A stretch of 64,000 nt of DNA from Liquorilactobacillus oeni DSM 19972. Lineage in GTDB: Bacteria; Bacillota; Bacilli; Lactobacillales; Lactobacillaceae. Below are positions 9,989 to 19,352 of the stretch, in pieces. The position numbers and the translations under genes were made by a program. The stretch's first letter is position 1. Every line of letters begins with the position of its first letter. The notes under the pieces are model-generated. The model searched no databases. It was not told the DNA's origin and saw only the letters and a list, made by a program, of their open reading frames with translations. Where the stretch lies: positions 549,336 through 613,335 of the forward strand of contig NZ_AZEH01000039.1 of assembly GCF_001436275.1 (NCBI RefSeq), written 5' to 3'.

Positions 9989-11692
9989 TTATTCACTAAT
10001 TTTTTTCTTTCTTTTGTTAAAATGCCGGTGCTGATTAATTTCCATAATAACGGGCAAGATAACTGGGTGGCGTTTGGTATGTTCGTACAAAAAATGATTT
10101 AACTGGTCACGCACATCTTGTTTTAAATGTCCCCAGTCAAATTCTTTATTATCCAAGTTTTTCTGAACAACTTTTGTTGCGATTGCTGCACTTTCAGCAA
10201 TCAAATCCTGACTTGCTTTAACATATACAAACCCGCGCGAAGTGATCTGCGGTTGATTAACAATCTGCTTTTTACGTCGGTCAATAGTAACAACTGCGAT
10301 GAAAACTCCATCTTCTGAAAGAATCTTACGATCACGCAAAACAATATTGCCGATGTCACCAACACCGCTGCCGTCGATCAGAGTATCCCCTACTTCGACC
10401 GTTGAAGCTAATAAAAGTTTGTCATGGTCATATTCAACAACGTCGCCCTTTGAAACAAGGAAAACATGGTCCTTTGGAATTCCAATTTCCTCTGCGCAAC
10501 GTGCATTTGCAGATAACAAACGGTACTCTCCTTGAATAGGGACTACATAATCCGGCCGCAAAAGATTCATCATCAATTGCAAGTCATTCCGGCTTGCATG
10601 TCCTGAAGAATTAAGTTCATCTGAAATTGCCTTCACATCTGCTCCAGAACGATAAATCATATCTCGTGTCCGTGCCACTGCAGTTTCCATTGCATGCGAA
10701 GGAGTAGTGGTAATGAAAACCAGGTCGCCTTCATGCAAGCTAATAAACCGGTGTTTCTTTAAAGCCATCTTTTGGAGTGCCTTCAAAGGTTCCCCTGAAC
10801 GGCCAGTTTCTAAGATAACTACCTGATCATCAGTAAGTGTTGAAAGTTTATCTGAAGAAACCAACAGGTCTTCACTTGGAAGATGCAATTTGTCCATATT
10901 AAGTGCAGTGTTTACAATTTCTTCGGCATCATGTCCGGTTAGAACTACTTTACGATCGTTTTTTGCTGCTGCGTCAAAGACTTGCTGTACCCGCATAATA
11001 TTTGATGCTACACATGCAGCAATAATTCGACCTTGATGATATTCGAAATTATCGTTTATAAATTCAAATATTTTATGCTCAGCAACATTTTCTGTAGGGT
11101 TTTCTGCATTGGCAGAATCACTCAACAAAGCAAGAACCCCATCTCTTCCAATTTCAGCTAAACGTGCAAGGTCAGTCCGATAATCGTTTGTCGCCGTCTG
11201 ATCAAACTTAAAGTCACCAGTATAAACAATACTTCCCTTATCTGTTTTAACAACTATCCCAACAGAATCGGGAATAGAATGGGTTGTTTTAAAGAAAGAT
11301 ACTGTTGCATTTTCAAAATCAATTTCAGTTTGTTCATTAATTATATGAAAATCATCGAATTTTGCAGTTTTAGGATCATTCTTTATCCCAATTTTTGCTA
11401 AAGCAATTGTTAATTCTGTTCCAAAAACTGGGACTTTAAAATCACTTAGAAAATAAGGAAGCGCTCCGATTGCATCTGCATGTCCATGGGTAAGGAAAAC
11501 TCCCACGATTTTTTGTGCGTTAGCACGCAGGTAAGAAAAATCCGGAATCACTGTGTCGATCCCAAATAATCCAGTTTCAGGATACTTAAGGCCGCAATCC
11601 AAAATAAATATTTCGTCATTTACTTCGACAGCATACATATTTTTTGCATTTTCACGTACACCACCAAAAGCAATGATCTTTATATTGTTCAT
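9989..11692 (-). CDS. rnjB: Ribonuclease J2
   Basis: Metallo-beta-lactamase/beta-CASP ribonuclease of 567 aa, the partner of RNase J1 in mRNA decay and maturation. The metal-binding motif near residues 68-75 reads HGHADAIG instead of the HxHxDH of J1. This is the altered motif typical of J2, whose activity is weak alone and which works mainly in a complex with J1. The beta-CASP and C-terminal domains are complete. It sits right after dapA (14-nt gap) in an asd-dapA-rnjB block like that of Bacillus subtilis. The J1 paralogue is in this same window at 33377-35053. Confidence 0.94.
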   Translation of the reverse strand: MNNIKIIAFGGVRENAKNMYAVEVNDEIFILDCGLKYPETGLFGIDTVIPDFSYLRANAQKIVGVFLTHGHADAIGALPYFLSDFKVPVFGTELTIALAKIGIKNDPKTAKFDDFHIINEQTEIDFENATVSFFKTTHSIPDSVGIVVKTDKGSIVYTGDFKFDQTATNDYRTDLARLAEIGRDGVLALLSDSANAENPTENVAEHKIFEFINDNFEYHQGRIIAACVASNIMRVQQVFDAAAKNDRKVVLTGHDAEEIVNTALNMDKLHLPSEDLLVSSDKLSTLTDDQVVILETGRSGEPLKALQKMALKKHRFISLHEGDLVFITTTPSHAMETAVARTRDMIYRSGADVKAISDELNSSGHASRNDLQLMMNLLRPDYVVPIQGEYRLLSANARCAEEIGIPKDHVFLVSKGDVVEYDHDKLLLASTVEVGDTLIDGSGVGDIGNIVLRDRKILSEDGVFIAVVTIDRRKKQIVNQPQITSRGFVYVKASQDLIAESAAIATKVVQKNLDNKEFDWGHLKQDVRDQLNHFLYEHTKRHPVILPVIMEINQHRHFNKRKKKISE

Positions 11693-11706
11693 AATTTCAC
11701 CTCTCT

Positions 11707-12579
11707 TTAGAATTCCAATTTCTTAATTACTTCCGCACTTTTTTCATCATCTAGAGGCATAATCGGCAATCTGCAGCCGCCCACATAAATTTTACGGTAG
11801 TTAAGGGCTGCTTTAAGAGGACTTGGCGACGGATATGAAAAAAGAGCTGTCATTTTTGGTGTTAACGACTGCATTAAAAGTGCTGCAGCTTTGAAATCTC
11901 CTTCGTCAACCTTACGATACATCTTTTTGATTTCATTACCAAATAGGTGGCTGGCAACAGAAATTACACCTTTTGCTCCAATTGTCTTTGATGCAAGTGC
12001 ATCTGCATCTTCACCTGTATAAACGAGAAAATCGGCAGGTGTTTGCGCTACAATTCGGCTTAGATTAACATTTCCAGTACAATCTTTTATCCCAATGATA
12101 TTGGGATGCTGTGCTAATTTTGCAATTGTCTCAACTTGCATTGTAACACCCGTTCTGCCTGGAATATTATAAATAAAAAGCGGGAGTTTACTTTCATCTG
12201 CTACAGCATTAAAATGGGCAATCATGCCACGTTGATCCGGTTTGTTATAGTATGGTACTACTACCAAAGCAGCATCCACACCCTTAATTTGCGCCACTTT
12301 GTTAGTGTAAGCAATCGTTTCACGTGTATTATTTGAGCCTGTTCCTGCAATGATAGGGACTCTTTTTTCTACAATTTTGACAGTATCAGCAATCAACTTT
12401 AACTTTTCATCCACATTAAGCGTAGGGCCTTCGCCAGTTGTCCCTGAAACAAGGATTCCCTCAGTTCCAGTTTGCAGCAGATGCTCAATCAATACTCGCA
12501 AACGTTCAAAGCTAACCTGCCCCTCATCATCAAAAGGAGTTGCCATCGCTGTAATAATTTCAGCGTTATTAAATTTCAT
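11707..12579 (-). CDS. dapA: 4-hydroxy-tetrahydrodipicolinate synthase
   Basis: Condenses pyruvate with aspartate semialdehyde, the first committed step to diaminopimelate and lysine. It is a TIM-barrel class I aldolase of 290 aa. The motif GTTGEGPTL (near 47-55), YNIPGRTGV with the catalytic Tyr (near 136), and the Schiff-base Lys in GIKDCTGN (near 163) are all present. It lies 15 nt after asd and directly before rnjB, so the three are one transcript. Lysine feedback residues cannot be judged. Its presence supports DAP synthesis for the wall. Confidence 0.97.
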   Translation of the reverse strand: MKFNNAEIITAMATPFDDEGQVSFERLRVLIEHLLQTGTEGILVSGTTGEGPTLNVDEKLKLIADTVKIVEKRVPIIAGTGSNNTRETIAYTNKVAQIKGVDAALVVVPYYNKPDQRGMIAHFNAVADESKLPLFIYNIPGRTGVTMQVETIAKLAQHPNIIGIKDCTGNVNLSRIVAQTPADFLVYTGEDADALASKTIGAKGVISVASHLFGNEIKKMYRKVDEGDFKAAALLMQSLTPKMTALFSYPSPSPLKAALNYRKIYVGGCRLPIMPLDDEKSAEVIKKLEF

Positions 12580-12594
12580 TACTAATCCTCCAGT

Positions 12595-13644
12595 TTATTT
12601 TGGCACACGCAACAAGTTAAGCGCATCTAGCCGTTCAGCAATCTGCACAGAGTTCCAAGCGGCACCCTTTAACAAGTTATCAGAAACACAATACAAGTGA
12701 AAAGCATCTGCCTGTTCCTGATCAGGGCGGATCCGCCCTACAAAGGTATCTTTCTTCCCGGCAGCATTAACAGCTTGAGGATAGATTTGATTATCTGGAT
12801 CATCTTGAACAACAACGCCTGGTGCCTTTTTTAAGAGTTCCTGCAGCTTTGAAACTGTTGCTCCTTTTTGATCTAATTCAAACCAAACAGACTCTGAATG
12901 AGCAATTGCAACAGGTACTCGAACACAAGTTGCGGTAACTTGGATATCTTCATCTTCCATTATTTTTTTGGTTTCATGAATCATTTTCCATTCTTCATGA
13001 GTATAACCATCTTCTTCAAAAACATCGATTTGTGCAAGCGGATTAAAAGCAATTTGATAATGCTTTTTGTCACCTGAAACCGGTAAAATTTGAGGTTCGT
13101 AATCCTTACCTTCAAGCACTGCTTGCGTTTCGTCATGAAGTTCCTTGATGGCACGATTACCAGCACCAGAAACTGCCTGCATAGTAGTCACAATTACTTT
13201 TTTCAACCCATATACTTTTCTAAGCGGTTCAAGGGCTACTACCATCTGGATGGTAGAGCAATTAGGATTTGCAATTAACCCGTGATGCCTTGACAAAGCA
13301 GCCTCATTTACTTCAGGAACAACTAAGGGAACATCTGGATCCATGCGAAATGCACTTGTATTGTCAACGACAACTGCTCCTCTTTTAATTGCTTCTGGAG
13401 CAAACTTTTTAGATACACCACCGCCTGCAGAAAAAAGTGCCAAGTCTATTCCCCTAAATGAATCAGGTACTAATTCTTCGACGACTTTTTCCTGTCCCTT
13501 AAAATGCAATACTTTTCCTGCTGAACGTTTTGAAGCCAATAACTTAATACTGGCGATTGGTAAAATTGATTGTTCCAACATCTGAATCATTCTTGTGCCT
13601 ACAGCACCAGTTGCACCTACAACAGCAACATTATATCCGCTCAT
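12595..13644 (-). CDS. asd: Aspartate-semialdehyde dehydrogenase
   Basis: NADPH-dependent reduction of aspartyl phosphate to aspartate semialdehyde, the branch point for DAP/lysine, threonine and methionine. It has 349 aa. The nucleotide-binding loop is [10 protein letters not shown] (residues 10-19), the catalytic Cys is in NPNCSTIQM (near 128), and the Gly-rich [11 protein letters not shown] lies near 165. First gene of asd-dapA-rnjB. A TATAAT (13678-13683, minus strand) lies about 35 nt before the start, without a good -35. No lysine riboswitch or T-box is visible in the 220 nt upstream. Confidence 0.97.
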   Translation of the reverse strand: MSGYNVAVVGATGAVGTRMIQMLEQSILPIASIKLLASKRSAGKVLHFKGQEKVVEELVPDSFRGIDLALFSAGGGVSKKFAPEAIKRGAVVVDNTSAFRMDPDVPLVVPEVNEAALSRHHGLIANPNCSTIQMVVALEPLRKVYGLKKVIVTTMQAVSGAGNRAIKELHDETQAVLEGKDYEPQILPVSGDKKHYQIAFNPLAQIDVFEEDGYTHEEWKMIHETKKIMEDEDIQVTATCVRVPVAIAHSESVWFELDQKGATVSKLQELLKKAPGVVVQDDPDNQIYPQAVNAAGKKDTFVGRIRPDQEQADAFHLYCVSDNLLKGAAWNSVQIAERLDALNLLRVPK

Positions 13645-13794
13645 ATGAAAACCTTCTTCACTTCTTATTGAAACATAATTATAACATATTTAACAATGAA
13701 AAGACGTATTCCTAACCTAATAAAATTTATTGTTTTCTAATATAAGCTTATATAAGCTTATTTTTCAACAATTTTATCGTTTTTTCCAAAATAA

Positions 13795-13830
13795 AAAGAA
13801 ACTCAGCATTAAAAAAAGCCAAGTTTCTTT
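13795..13830 (-). terminator. Terminator of rpsO
   Basis: AAAGAAACT and AGTTTCTTT arms with an AT-rich loop, then TTTATTTT on the minus strand, 35 nt after the rpsO stop. Confidence 0.85.
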
Positions 13831-13864
13831 ACCAATTCTCTATAGAAAATAAAAATTAATTTTA

Positions 13865-14134
13865 TTAACGACGCAAGCCTAAACTCTTGATCAATTCACG
13901 GTAGCGTTGGATGTCGTTTTCACGCAAATATGCCAGCAAATTACGACGATGACCGATTTTTTTCATCAACCCACGTTGTGAAGCAAAATCTTTTTTATGG
14001 TCACGAATATGCTCATTAAGTCCATTAATATCAGCAGTTAAAACTGCAATTTGAACTTCTGCAGAACCTGTATCCCCGTCATGACGAGCATACTTTTGCA
14101 TAATTTCAGTTTTGTTTTCCTTTGAAATTGCCAT
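13865..14134 (-). CDS. rpsO: 30S ribosomal protein S15
   Basis: Primary 16S rRNA-binding protein of the 30S platform, 89 aa, full length. The family core is present: [14 protein letters not shown], then [15 protein letters not shown] and [12 protein letters not shown]. Single-gene transcript with its own promoter, a leader of about 95 nt that may be an autoregulatory element, and its own terminator. Ribosome site AGGTGGG before the ATG. Confidence 0.99.
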   Translation of the reverse strand: MAISKENKTEIMQKYARHDGDTGSAEVQIAVLTADINGLNEHIRDHKKDFASQRGLMKKIGHRRNLLAYLRENDIQRYRELIKSLGLRR

Positions 14135-14232
14135 GTCTATCCCACCTTTCTTGTAAATAAACCATTGTCCCGGAACTACGTCGGTGAGGAGCGAAATTCT
14201 GAGTCCAAGGTTTAGTACATCAAAGTACTGTT
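14135..14232 (-). promoter_or_regulatory. Structured 5' leader of rpsO, possible S15 autoregulatory element
   Basis: The inferred transcript start gives a leader of about 95 nt. It contains a hairpin AGTAC-TTTGAT-GTACT, and a larger fold is possible in which AAACC near 14195-14200 pairs with GGTTT near 14155-14160, enclosing a GC-rich part (TTCGCTCCTCACCGACG). S15 is known to repress its own synthesis through leader RNAs that differ between bacterial groups. That this leader does so is inference. Confidence 0.4.
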
Positions 14233-14236
14233 TAAT

Positions 14237-14265
14237 AGTATACCTGTGAGACCTTTTTTTTGCAA
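14237..14265 (-). promoter_or_regulatory. Promoter of rpsO
   Basis: Minus strand TTGCAA (14260-14265), 17-nt spacer, TATACT (14237-14242). Good vegetative promoter, facing away from the rpsT promoter. Confidence 0.8.
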
Positions 14266-14336
14266 GAGCTAATCTTTTGCTTAAATTGGTTTAATCCTAG
14301 TCAAGGAAATTTGCTTGACACATTTTAACTTTTTTA

Positions 14337-14365
14337 TTGCATTGTCTGTCCTGCTCTTGTATAAT
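14337..14365 (+). promoter_or_regulatory. Promoter of rpsT
   Basis: TTGCAT (14337-14342), 17-nt spacer, perfect TATAAT (14360-14365), giving a leader of about 55 nt before the S20 start. Confidence 0.82.
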
Positions 14366-14425
14366 AGCCTATGTTGAAAATTTTATGATACCGGCATGGA
14401 ATCATGTGTCATGGAGGTGAAATCT

Positions 14426-14680
14426 TTGCCAATTATTAAATCCGCAATTAAGCGTGTTAAAACCAATGAAAAGGCTGGCTCACGTAATGCTGCAAAAATA
14501 AGTGCAACACGCAGCGCTGTAAAGAAATTTGAAAATGCCAAAACAACAGGTGCTGACAATGTTGAAGACCTTTATAAAGCAGCAGTTAAAGCAATTGACC
14601 AAGCAAAAGCAAAAGGCTTGATCAAAGCAAATAAGGCTGCTCGTGATAAGTCTCGATTAGCAGCTCGTTTAGCAAAATAA
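14426..14680 (+). CDS. rpsT: 30S ribosomal protein S20
   Basis: 16S rRNA-binding protein of the small subunit, 84 aa, rich in Lys and Ala. The start is a TTG at 14426, five bases after GGAGGTGA (14413-14420). This gives the standard [13 protein letters not shown]-terminus. An ATG-initiated frame from 14396 would add ten residues that overlap the ribosome site, so it is rejected. TTG starts occur in other Firmicute S20 genes. Transcribed alone, convergent with the competence/holA operon, sharing a bidirectional terminator. Confidence 0.97.
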   Translation: MPIIKSAIKRVKTNEKAGSRNAAKISATRSAVKKFENAKTTGADNVEDLYKAAVKAIDQAKAKGLIKANKAARDKSRLAARLAK

Positions 14681-14685
14681 ATACT

Positions 14686-14727
14686 AAAAAAGCCGTAGTG
14701 AATCTCAAATTCTGCTACGGTTTTTTT
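14686..14727. terminator. Bidirectional terminator of rpsT and holA
   Basis: AAAAAAGCCGTAG and CTACGGTTTTTTT arms with a 16-nt loop. The A-run and T-run on the two sides let it serve rpsT on the plus strand and the comEA-comEB-comEC-holA operon on the minus strand. Confidence 0.88.
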
Positions 14728-14758
14728 GTTAAATAAAATTATGTCACAAAAATGGTTG

Positions 14759-15790
14759 TTATCCAACTGTCCTTTTTGTAAAGTAGCCCAACATAAATAA
14801 TTCAAAAAGCTGCTGCGGATCTTGTTGTGTAGATTTCATTTTTTCTTCAAGCTGGATCAGTCCCAGATAAGTATCTCTTAGTTCTTTTTGTTTAGTTTGG
14901 CGGGATTTTTGCAATGCAAGCTTTACCCGGTAAGGATGAGCTCTTAAAACACCAGCAATACTGCCTTGAGTATATCCGTTCTGCTGTAAGATTGACACCT
15001 GCAGCAGAAGTCTGACTTGGCTAACTAAAATAGCATTTAACTTCAATGGCTCTTCATGCTGTTCAAGCAAGTCATGATACATTAAAACTGCTTTTTGTAC
15101 ATTTCCATTAAGTACAACAGTACTGAGATCAAAGACATTCTGTTCAAGGGTCTGCGCCACCATTCTGTCAATCATCTCTAATGTAATATTTTTAGTAGTT
15201 CGTGCCAACAAGAAAAGTTTAGGCAGCTCATTCATAATCAAAGAAAGCTGACTTTCTGTTCTCTTTAAGAACAATGCAAGCGCGTCTTTTTCAATGGTAT
15301 ACCCTGCTCTATTCAGCTTCTGTTTCAGATATAATTTTGTATTGCGCTCATCAAGAAAGTCATTGTCAACCACTATGGCTCTTTTTAATAATTTTTTCGT
15401 AATTTTCTTACGTTCATCTAATTTAGGATAAGGTGCCCAAAAGACAACTGTAGAAGTCGGCTCAGGATGTTCCAAATACGAAATTAGCGAATCTGTAAAC
15501 TGTTCAAGTTTCCTTTTTTTATTTTCCCCTGTTAAAAAGTAAGGCCTTTTAATAATTACTACCCTTCTTTCACCAAAAAACGGTGCTGAAAGAGCATCTT
15601 CAACCGCATCTGTAATCGAGGTTGTCTCCATATCGTATTCTCCTACATTCACAGCCTGCTGATCTTCGGGAACAGCTGCTTTAAAAGCTTGTAAGAGCTT
15701 GCGAGCCGTATACTCTTCTCTTCCCAAAATTACGTAGATTTTTTCAAGTTTCTTTTGCTTGATGTTTTGTAATAACTCATTGACCTTCAT
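14759..15790 (-). CDS. holA: DNA polymerase III subunit delta
   Basis: Clamp-loader subunit that opens the sliding clamp; 343 aa, usual family length. The N-terminal AAA+-like fold starts with KIYVILGREEYTARKL, and the helical collar domain is at the C-terminus. The start at 15790 lies inside the end of comEC (14-nt overlap), so translation is probably coupled. The in-frame start at 15841 would give an N-terminus lying wholly within comEC and foreign to the family. CGGAG precedes the chosen ATG. Gene order comEC-holA-(rpsT) is conserved in Bacilli. Confidence 0.94.
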   Translation of the reverse strand: MKVNELLQNIKQKKLEKIYVILGREEYTARKLLQAFKAAVPEDQQAVNVGEYDMETTSITDAVEDALSAPFFGERRVVIIKRPYFLTGENKKRKLEQFTDSLISYLEHPEPTSTVVFWAPYPKLDERKKITKKLLKRAIVVDNDFLDERNTKLYLKQKLNRAGYTIEKDALALFLKRTESQLSLIMNELPKLFLLARTTKNITLEMIDRMVAQTLEQNVFDLSTVVLNGNVQKAVLMYHDLLEQHEEPLKLNAILVSQVRLLLQVSILQQNGYTQGSIAGVLRAHPYRVKLALQKSRQTKQKELRDTYLGLIQLEEKMKSTQQDPQQLFELFMLGYFTKRTVG

Positions 15791-17957
15791 TTGTGCTACT
15801 CCGTTTCTTAGTTTCATTTTCAGCAAATGTTTTAATTTCAAAATTTCCCTTTAAAGGAATAACTTTAATCATTCCTGACTCAGCTGTGTTCAAGTAAGGG
15901 ACTTGCTGATCTTTCAATGTTGTTAAAGTCTCTTGGTTTGGATGCCCGTAGCGGTTATTCCGCCCGGCAGAAATAATCGCTACGCACGGCTTCAACTGCT
16001 GCACATAATCTTTGCTTGTTGATGTTTTGCTTCCATGGTGGCCCGTTTTTAAAATGTCTGCTTTCAGCTTCGGATTGTGCAGTAAAACCTCACTTTCACC
16101 AGTTTTATCCAAATCACCGCTGACAATAAAACGTAATTTTTTCACAGTAAAAAATAGTGTCACTGAATCTTCATTTTTACCTTTACCGGCTTTAAAAGGA
16201 TGTAATAAATTAAAAATTGCAATCTTTTTAACTTTTTTTGTATCTATCGGGTAAACTTCATGCAACGTATTTTTTGAAAGATGCAGTCTTTCATTAAATG
16301 ACGACAAATGTTCCATACCGCTTGGAACAAATATTCGATGTACACTCAATATATTACTAATACTTGGAAAGTTTCCAACATGATCTGTATCTTGATGAGT
16401 TAAGAAAAGATTATCAAGATAATTAATACCCTTACTAAGAAGGTAGTTTGCAACGATTGTTTCTCCACTTGTTTTTGCATCGCGCTTACGCCACCGCTCA
16501 CTTGAAAAACTAACTTTGCCACCAGTATCAATCAGGGTTACACTGCGATTAAAAGTTTCCCTCACCAAGGTACAGTCTCCTTGCCCAATATCAAAATAAA
16601 CAACCTCAGGTGAAAGCGGAAATCTGATAATTGCTGCTGCCGCAACATAAGAGCCTACCAAGATGCCTAATAACCGCCTTGTATGCAAAGAGTATTCCAA
16701 CATAAACTGAATTGCCAACCAAAAAACAATAAAAAACAGCGGTGGTTTGCCAAAAGTAATGACAGTTGGAAGTTTTGCCAAAAAAGCAAAAATATCTACA
16801 AAAACTTGTAAAATTGGAATGGCTACAGGCACTAAGCAAAAGAAAAAGGAACCCAGAACTACTGCTGGAATCACTATTCGTTCAAATAAAGGCACAATTA
16901 CAATTGAAAGCAATAATGTTAAGAAGTTCCACTGGTAAGTATGCCATAAAATAAGCGGTAAACTGTATCCTGTCATCTTAAGCCCTAAAATTAGAGAACT
17001 TTTCTTTCGATTAAGCATCAGGATAAAAGTCAGCAGGTAACTCAGCTGTGCTCCTAATGAAAAAACAAGCACTGGAGAATAGAGTAAATTAAGAATTAAT
17101 ACGATCCCCTCAGCTGTAATTCCGCTTATCTTAATACCAAAAAAGCTGCGTGCACTAATTATTATACACACCATCATTACTGCTCTGACTAAGCTAGCAG
17201 AAAATCCTCCTAAAACAACATATAACGGCAAAGCTGTTAATAAGAACAAATCACAAGTCTCACGTGTAATCATTAATTTCATACATACTCGGCGGAAGAA
17301 GGAAGTAATATAAAAAATATGCATTCCTGAAAGACTGAATAGGTAAAGCAATCCCAAGGAGCTGATTTGTTCTAATTGTTCGGAAGAATCTTGATTATAG
17401 TAGCCAAGTAAAAGCAGCTGACTATAACCTGCTAAAGGCTCGGGCAACTTTGATAAATGTTCAAGAAATGCTTTCCTCACAGCATGCAGCCAGGACAAAA
17501 ACACGTTAACAAAATCTAAATCAACAACTTTATTTTGTGCTTTCCACCTCGTAAGCATAATCACATTACTTATATTTTTACCTTGCAGATAGCGGCGATA
17601 GTCAAATTGATTTTCATTTGTGGGAGCACTGGCTTGCTGAATGGTCCCATCAAAAATAATGACCTTGGTTTCTTTTATTTGGGTAAACTTTTTCTGTTCA
17701 GCTTCTGATTTCAGAGAGTAGAAACACTGGACTTTTTCAGCATGTTCAAGCCATCGTCCCGTCATTTTTACTAAGTCACCACTTACCACATATTCATCTG
17801 GCTGCAAGAGCAGATGCTGCTGTTGCACTTGAGTTTCAATACGATAACTGCGCTTTTGCCATGCAGATTGCCACTGTACGACAGCCCCTGCGAAAAAAAA
17901 CGAGAAAATAAAACCTGCAATGATCCAACTTTTATTTTTCGTTGCAATCAATCGCAC
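15777..17957 (-). CDS. comEC: DNA uptake channel protein ComEC/Rec2 (start uncertain)
   Basis: Polytopic membrane protein that carries single-stranded DNA across the membrane in natural transformation. It has 726 aa from the GTG at 17957. An N-terminal domain with hydrophobic segments is followed by the competence domain with many membrane helices (about 170-430). A metallo-beta-lactamase domain at the C-terminus has THQDTDHVGNFP and TGHHGSKTS. The GTG has no ribosome site. The open frame continues upstream to about 18060 as a very hydrophobic stretch (LICLLFFSF, LWLVILVLLIV) fitting two more membrane helices. The true start is therefore probably further up, possibly the CTG at 18048-18050 that overlaps the comEB stop as CTGA. 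No frameshift or stop is seen. Confidence 0.9.
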   Translation of the reverse strand: MRLIATKNKSWIIAGFIFSFFFAGAVVQWQSAWQKRSYRIETQVQQQHLLLQPDEYVVSGDLVKMTGRWLEHAEKVQCFYSLKSEAEQKKFTQIKETKVIIFDGTIQQASAPTNENQFDYRRYLQGKNISNVIMLTRWKAQNKVVDLDFVNVFLSWLHAVRKAFLEHLSKLPEPLAGYSQLLLLGYYNQDSSEQLEQISSLGLLYLFSLSGMHIFYITSFFRRVCMKLMITRETCDLFLLTALPLYVVLGGFSASLVRAVMMVCIIISARSFFGIKISGITAEGIVLILNLLYSPVLVFSLGAQLSYLLTFILMLNRKKSSLILGLKMTGYSLPLILWHTYQWNFLTLLLSIVIVPLFERIVIPAVVLGSFFFCLVPVAIPILQVFVDIFAFLAKLPTVITFGKPPLFFIVFWLAIQFMLEYSLHTRRLLGILVGSYVAAAAIIRFPLSPEVVYFDIGQGDCTLVRETFNRSVTLIDTGGKVSFSSERWRKRDAKTSGETIVANYLLSKGINYLDNLFLTHQDTDHVGNFPSISNILSVHRIFVPSGMEHLSSFNERLHLSKNTLHEVYPIDTKKVKKIAIFNLLHPFKAGKGKNEDSVTLFFTVKKLRFIVSGDLDKTGESEVLLHNPKLKADILKTGHHGSKTSTSKDYVQQLKPCVAIISAGRNNRYGHPNQETLTTLKDQQVPYLNTAESGMIKVIPLKGNFEIKTFAENETKKRSSTNEGQ

Positions 17958-18046
17958 TATAAGTAAAACAAGAATTACTAGCCACAGCCAATCAAAAGAA
18001 AAAAACAGTAAACAGATCAGGTATGCAGAAATTGTAAGAAGAAAGA

Positions 18047-18553
18047 TCAGTCTTTCGACTGTTTATTCCCTGCTATATCGCTTAATCCTACTTCTGGTAC
18101 AATTTTTTGCAGATATCTCTGCTCCAGTTTGACTTGATGCACTTCAACACTTTTTAATTTTAACAACTTGAGAGCATATTCATCATTATGGTAATTACGT
18201 AAATAATTGATTTTCTTAATACCAGCCTGCAACAGCATTTTAGTACACTGCAAACATGGGAAATCCGTAACATAGACTTCAGCACCGTCAGTTGCCGCTC
18301 CAAACTTTGCACATTGCAAAACAGCGTTCATCTCAGCATGGATAGTTCTTACACAGTGACCATCTACTATATAACACCCTTCATCAATGCAATGTGTATC
18401 TCCAGAAACAGAACCGTTATAGCCGCCTGCAATAATACGTCTGTCCCGAACTAAAATAGCACCGACAGAAAGTCGCTCACAGGTACTTCGCAAAGATAAT
18501 AAAACTGCTTGCATCATAAAATACTGGTCCCAAGGAATTCTCATATCAGCCAT
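18047..18553 (-). CDS. comEB: ComEB, dCMP deaminase family protein
   Basis: Zinc-dependent deoxycytidylate deaminase fold, 168 aa. Metal and catalytic motifs are complete: TIHAEMN (His and Glu) and FPCLQC (two Cys). A further His/Cys set (THCIDEGC) is like the extra zinc site of dCMP deaminases. The enzyme would convert dCMP to dUMP for thymidylate synthesis. Its link with competence is by operon position, and in Bacillus it is not needed for transformation. AGGTGAG lies five bases before the ATG at 18553. It ends in a TGA overlapping a possible comEC start. Confidence 0.93.
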   Translation of the reverse strand: MADMRIPWDQYFMMQAVLLSLRSTCERLSVGAILVRDRRIIAGGYNGSVSGDTHCIDEGCYIVDGHCVRTIHAEMNAVLQCAKFGAATDGAEVYVTDFPCLQCTKMLLQAGIKKINYLRNYHNDEYALKLLKLKSVEVHQVKLEQRYLQKIVPEVGLSDIAGNKQSKD

Positions 18554-18622
18554 TTGTTCTCACCTTCAAATCACGAATTTACTCATAGTATAGCAGATAA
18601 TAACTTTATTCAACAGGATGTT

Positions 18623-19327
18623 TCAGGATTCAACCTTTAGATATGCTTTGAGTTTTTCAAAACTTTTTTCCCCTATGCCTGAAATGCTTTTTAGCTCGTC
18701 AAGTTGTTTGAAATTTCCGTGTTCTGTACGATAAGCCAAGATCTGTTCAGCTTTTTTTTCACCGATACCAGGAATTTTAAGTAAATCTTCTTTTTTTGCA
18801 GCATTCAAATCAATTTGAGAATTGCTGTCTTGCGATGGGCCGGTATCTTCTCCTTTTGCTTGGACTTGCACAGAGCTGTTTTCACTTGCTTCGACAGTTG
18901 TAGTCAGTTTATTTGAAAATTCTCCGCGATATGGAATGTAGATTATTTGTTGATCATTGAGCTTAAGTGCTAGGTTAACTTGATTCTGATCCGCTAATTC
19001 TTCAAATCCCCCCGCTGCTTTTACAGCATCATCAACACGCATTCCAGTTTTCACACGATAAACACCTGGTTTTTTAACTGCGCCTTTAATATCAACATAA
19101 AATAGTTTCTTACTGGCAGCCGAATTATTTTGCTGTTCTTTATCGTTCTTATATGAGACCTTTTTTGAATTCAGTGAAGAACTTGTTGCCGAAACCAGCT
19201 GAGTTTCTTTTGAACCAGCGGTTTGTTTGAATAAGTTGGCGCCTATAAAAACCGCACCTGCAATAATACCAATAATTATTATGCAAAGCGTACGGTGTTC
19301 TTCCCAAAAGTCACGGAGCCAATCCAT
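18623..19327 (-). CDS. comEA: Competence DNA receptor ComEA
   Basis: Membrane-anchored DNA-binding receptor, 234 aa. A single membrane anchor spans residues 13-32 (LCIIIIGIIAGAVFIGANLF), then comes a Ser/Lys/Gln-rich linker. An SLBB domain spans about 75-140 (FYVDIKGAVKKPGVYRVK). A twin helix-hairpin-helix DNA-binding domain is at the C-terminus (IDLNAAKKEDLLKIPGIGEKKA ... ISGIGEKSFEKLKAYL). First gene of the late competence operon comEA-EB-EC-holA. GGGGGTTGAG precedes the ATG. A site resembling the ComX (SigX) competence box lies 25 nt upstream. Confidence 0.95.
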   Translation of the reverse strand: MDWLRDFWEEHRTLCIIIIGIIAGAVFIGANLFKQTAGSKETQLVSATSSSLNSKKVSYKNDKEQQNNSAASKKLFYVDIKGAVKKPGVYRVKTGMRVDDAVKAAGGFEELADQNQVNLALKLNDQQIIYIPYRGEFSNKLTTTVEASENSSVQVQAKGEDTGPSQDSNSQIDLNAAKKEDLLKIPGIGEKKAEQILAYRTEHGNFKQLDELKSISGIGEKSFEKLKAYLKVES

Positions 19328-19352
19328 CTATCTCAACCCCCTTTCAGTAATA

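Noticed and set aside
13739-13764. Tandem repeat TATAAGCTTATATAAGCTTA upstream of asd
   Set aside because: Two short AT-rich units only, not conserved elsewhere in the window, and no link to a promoter.
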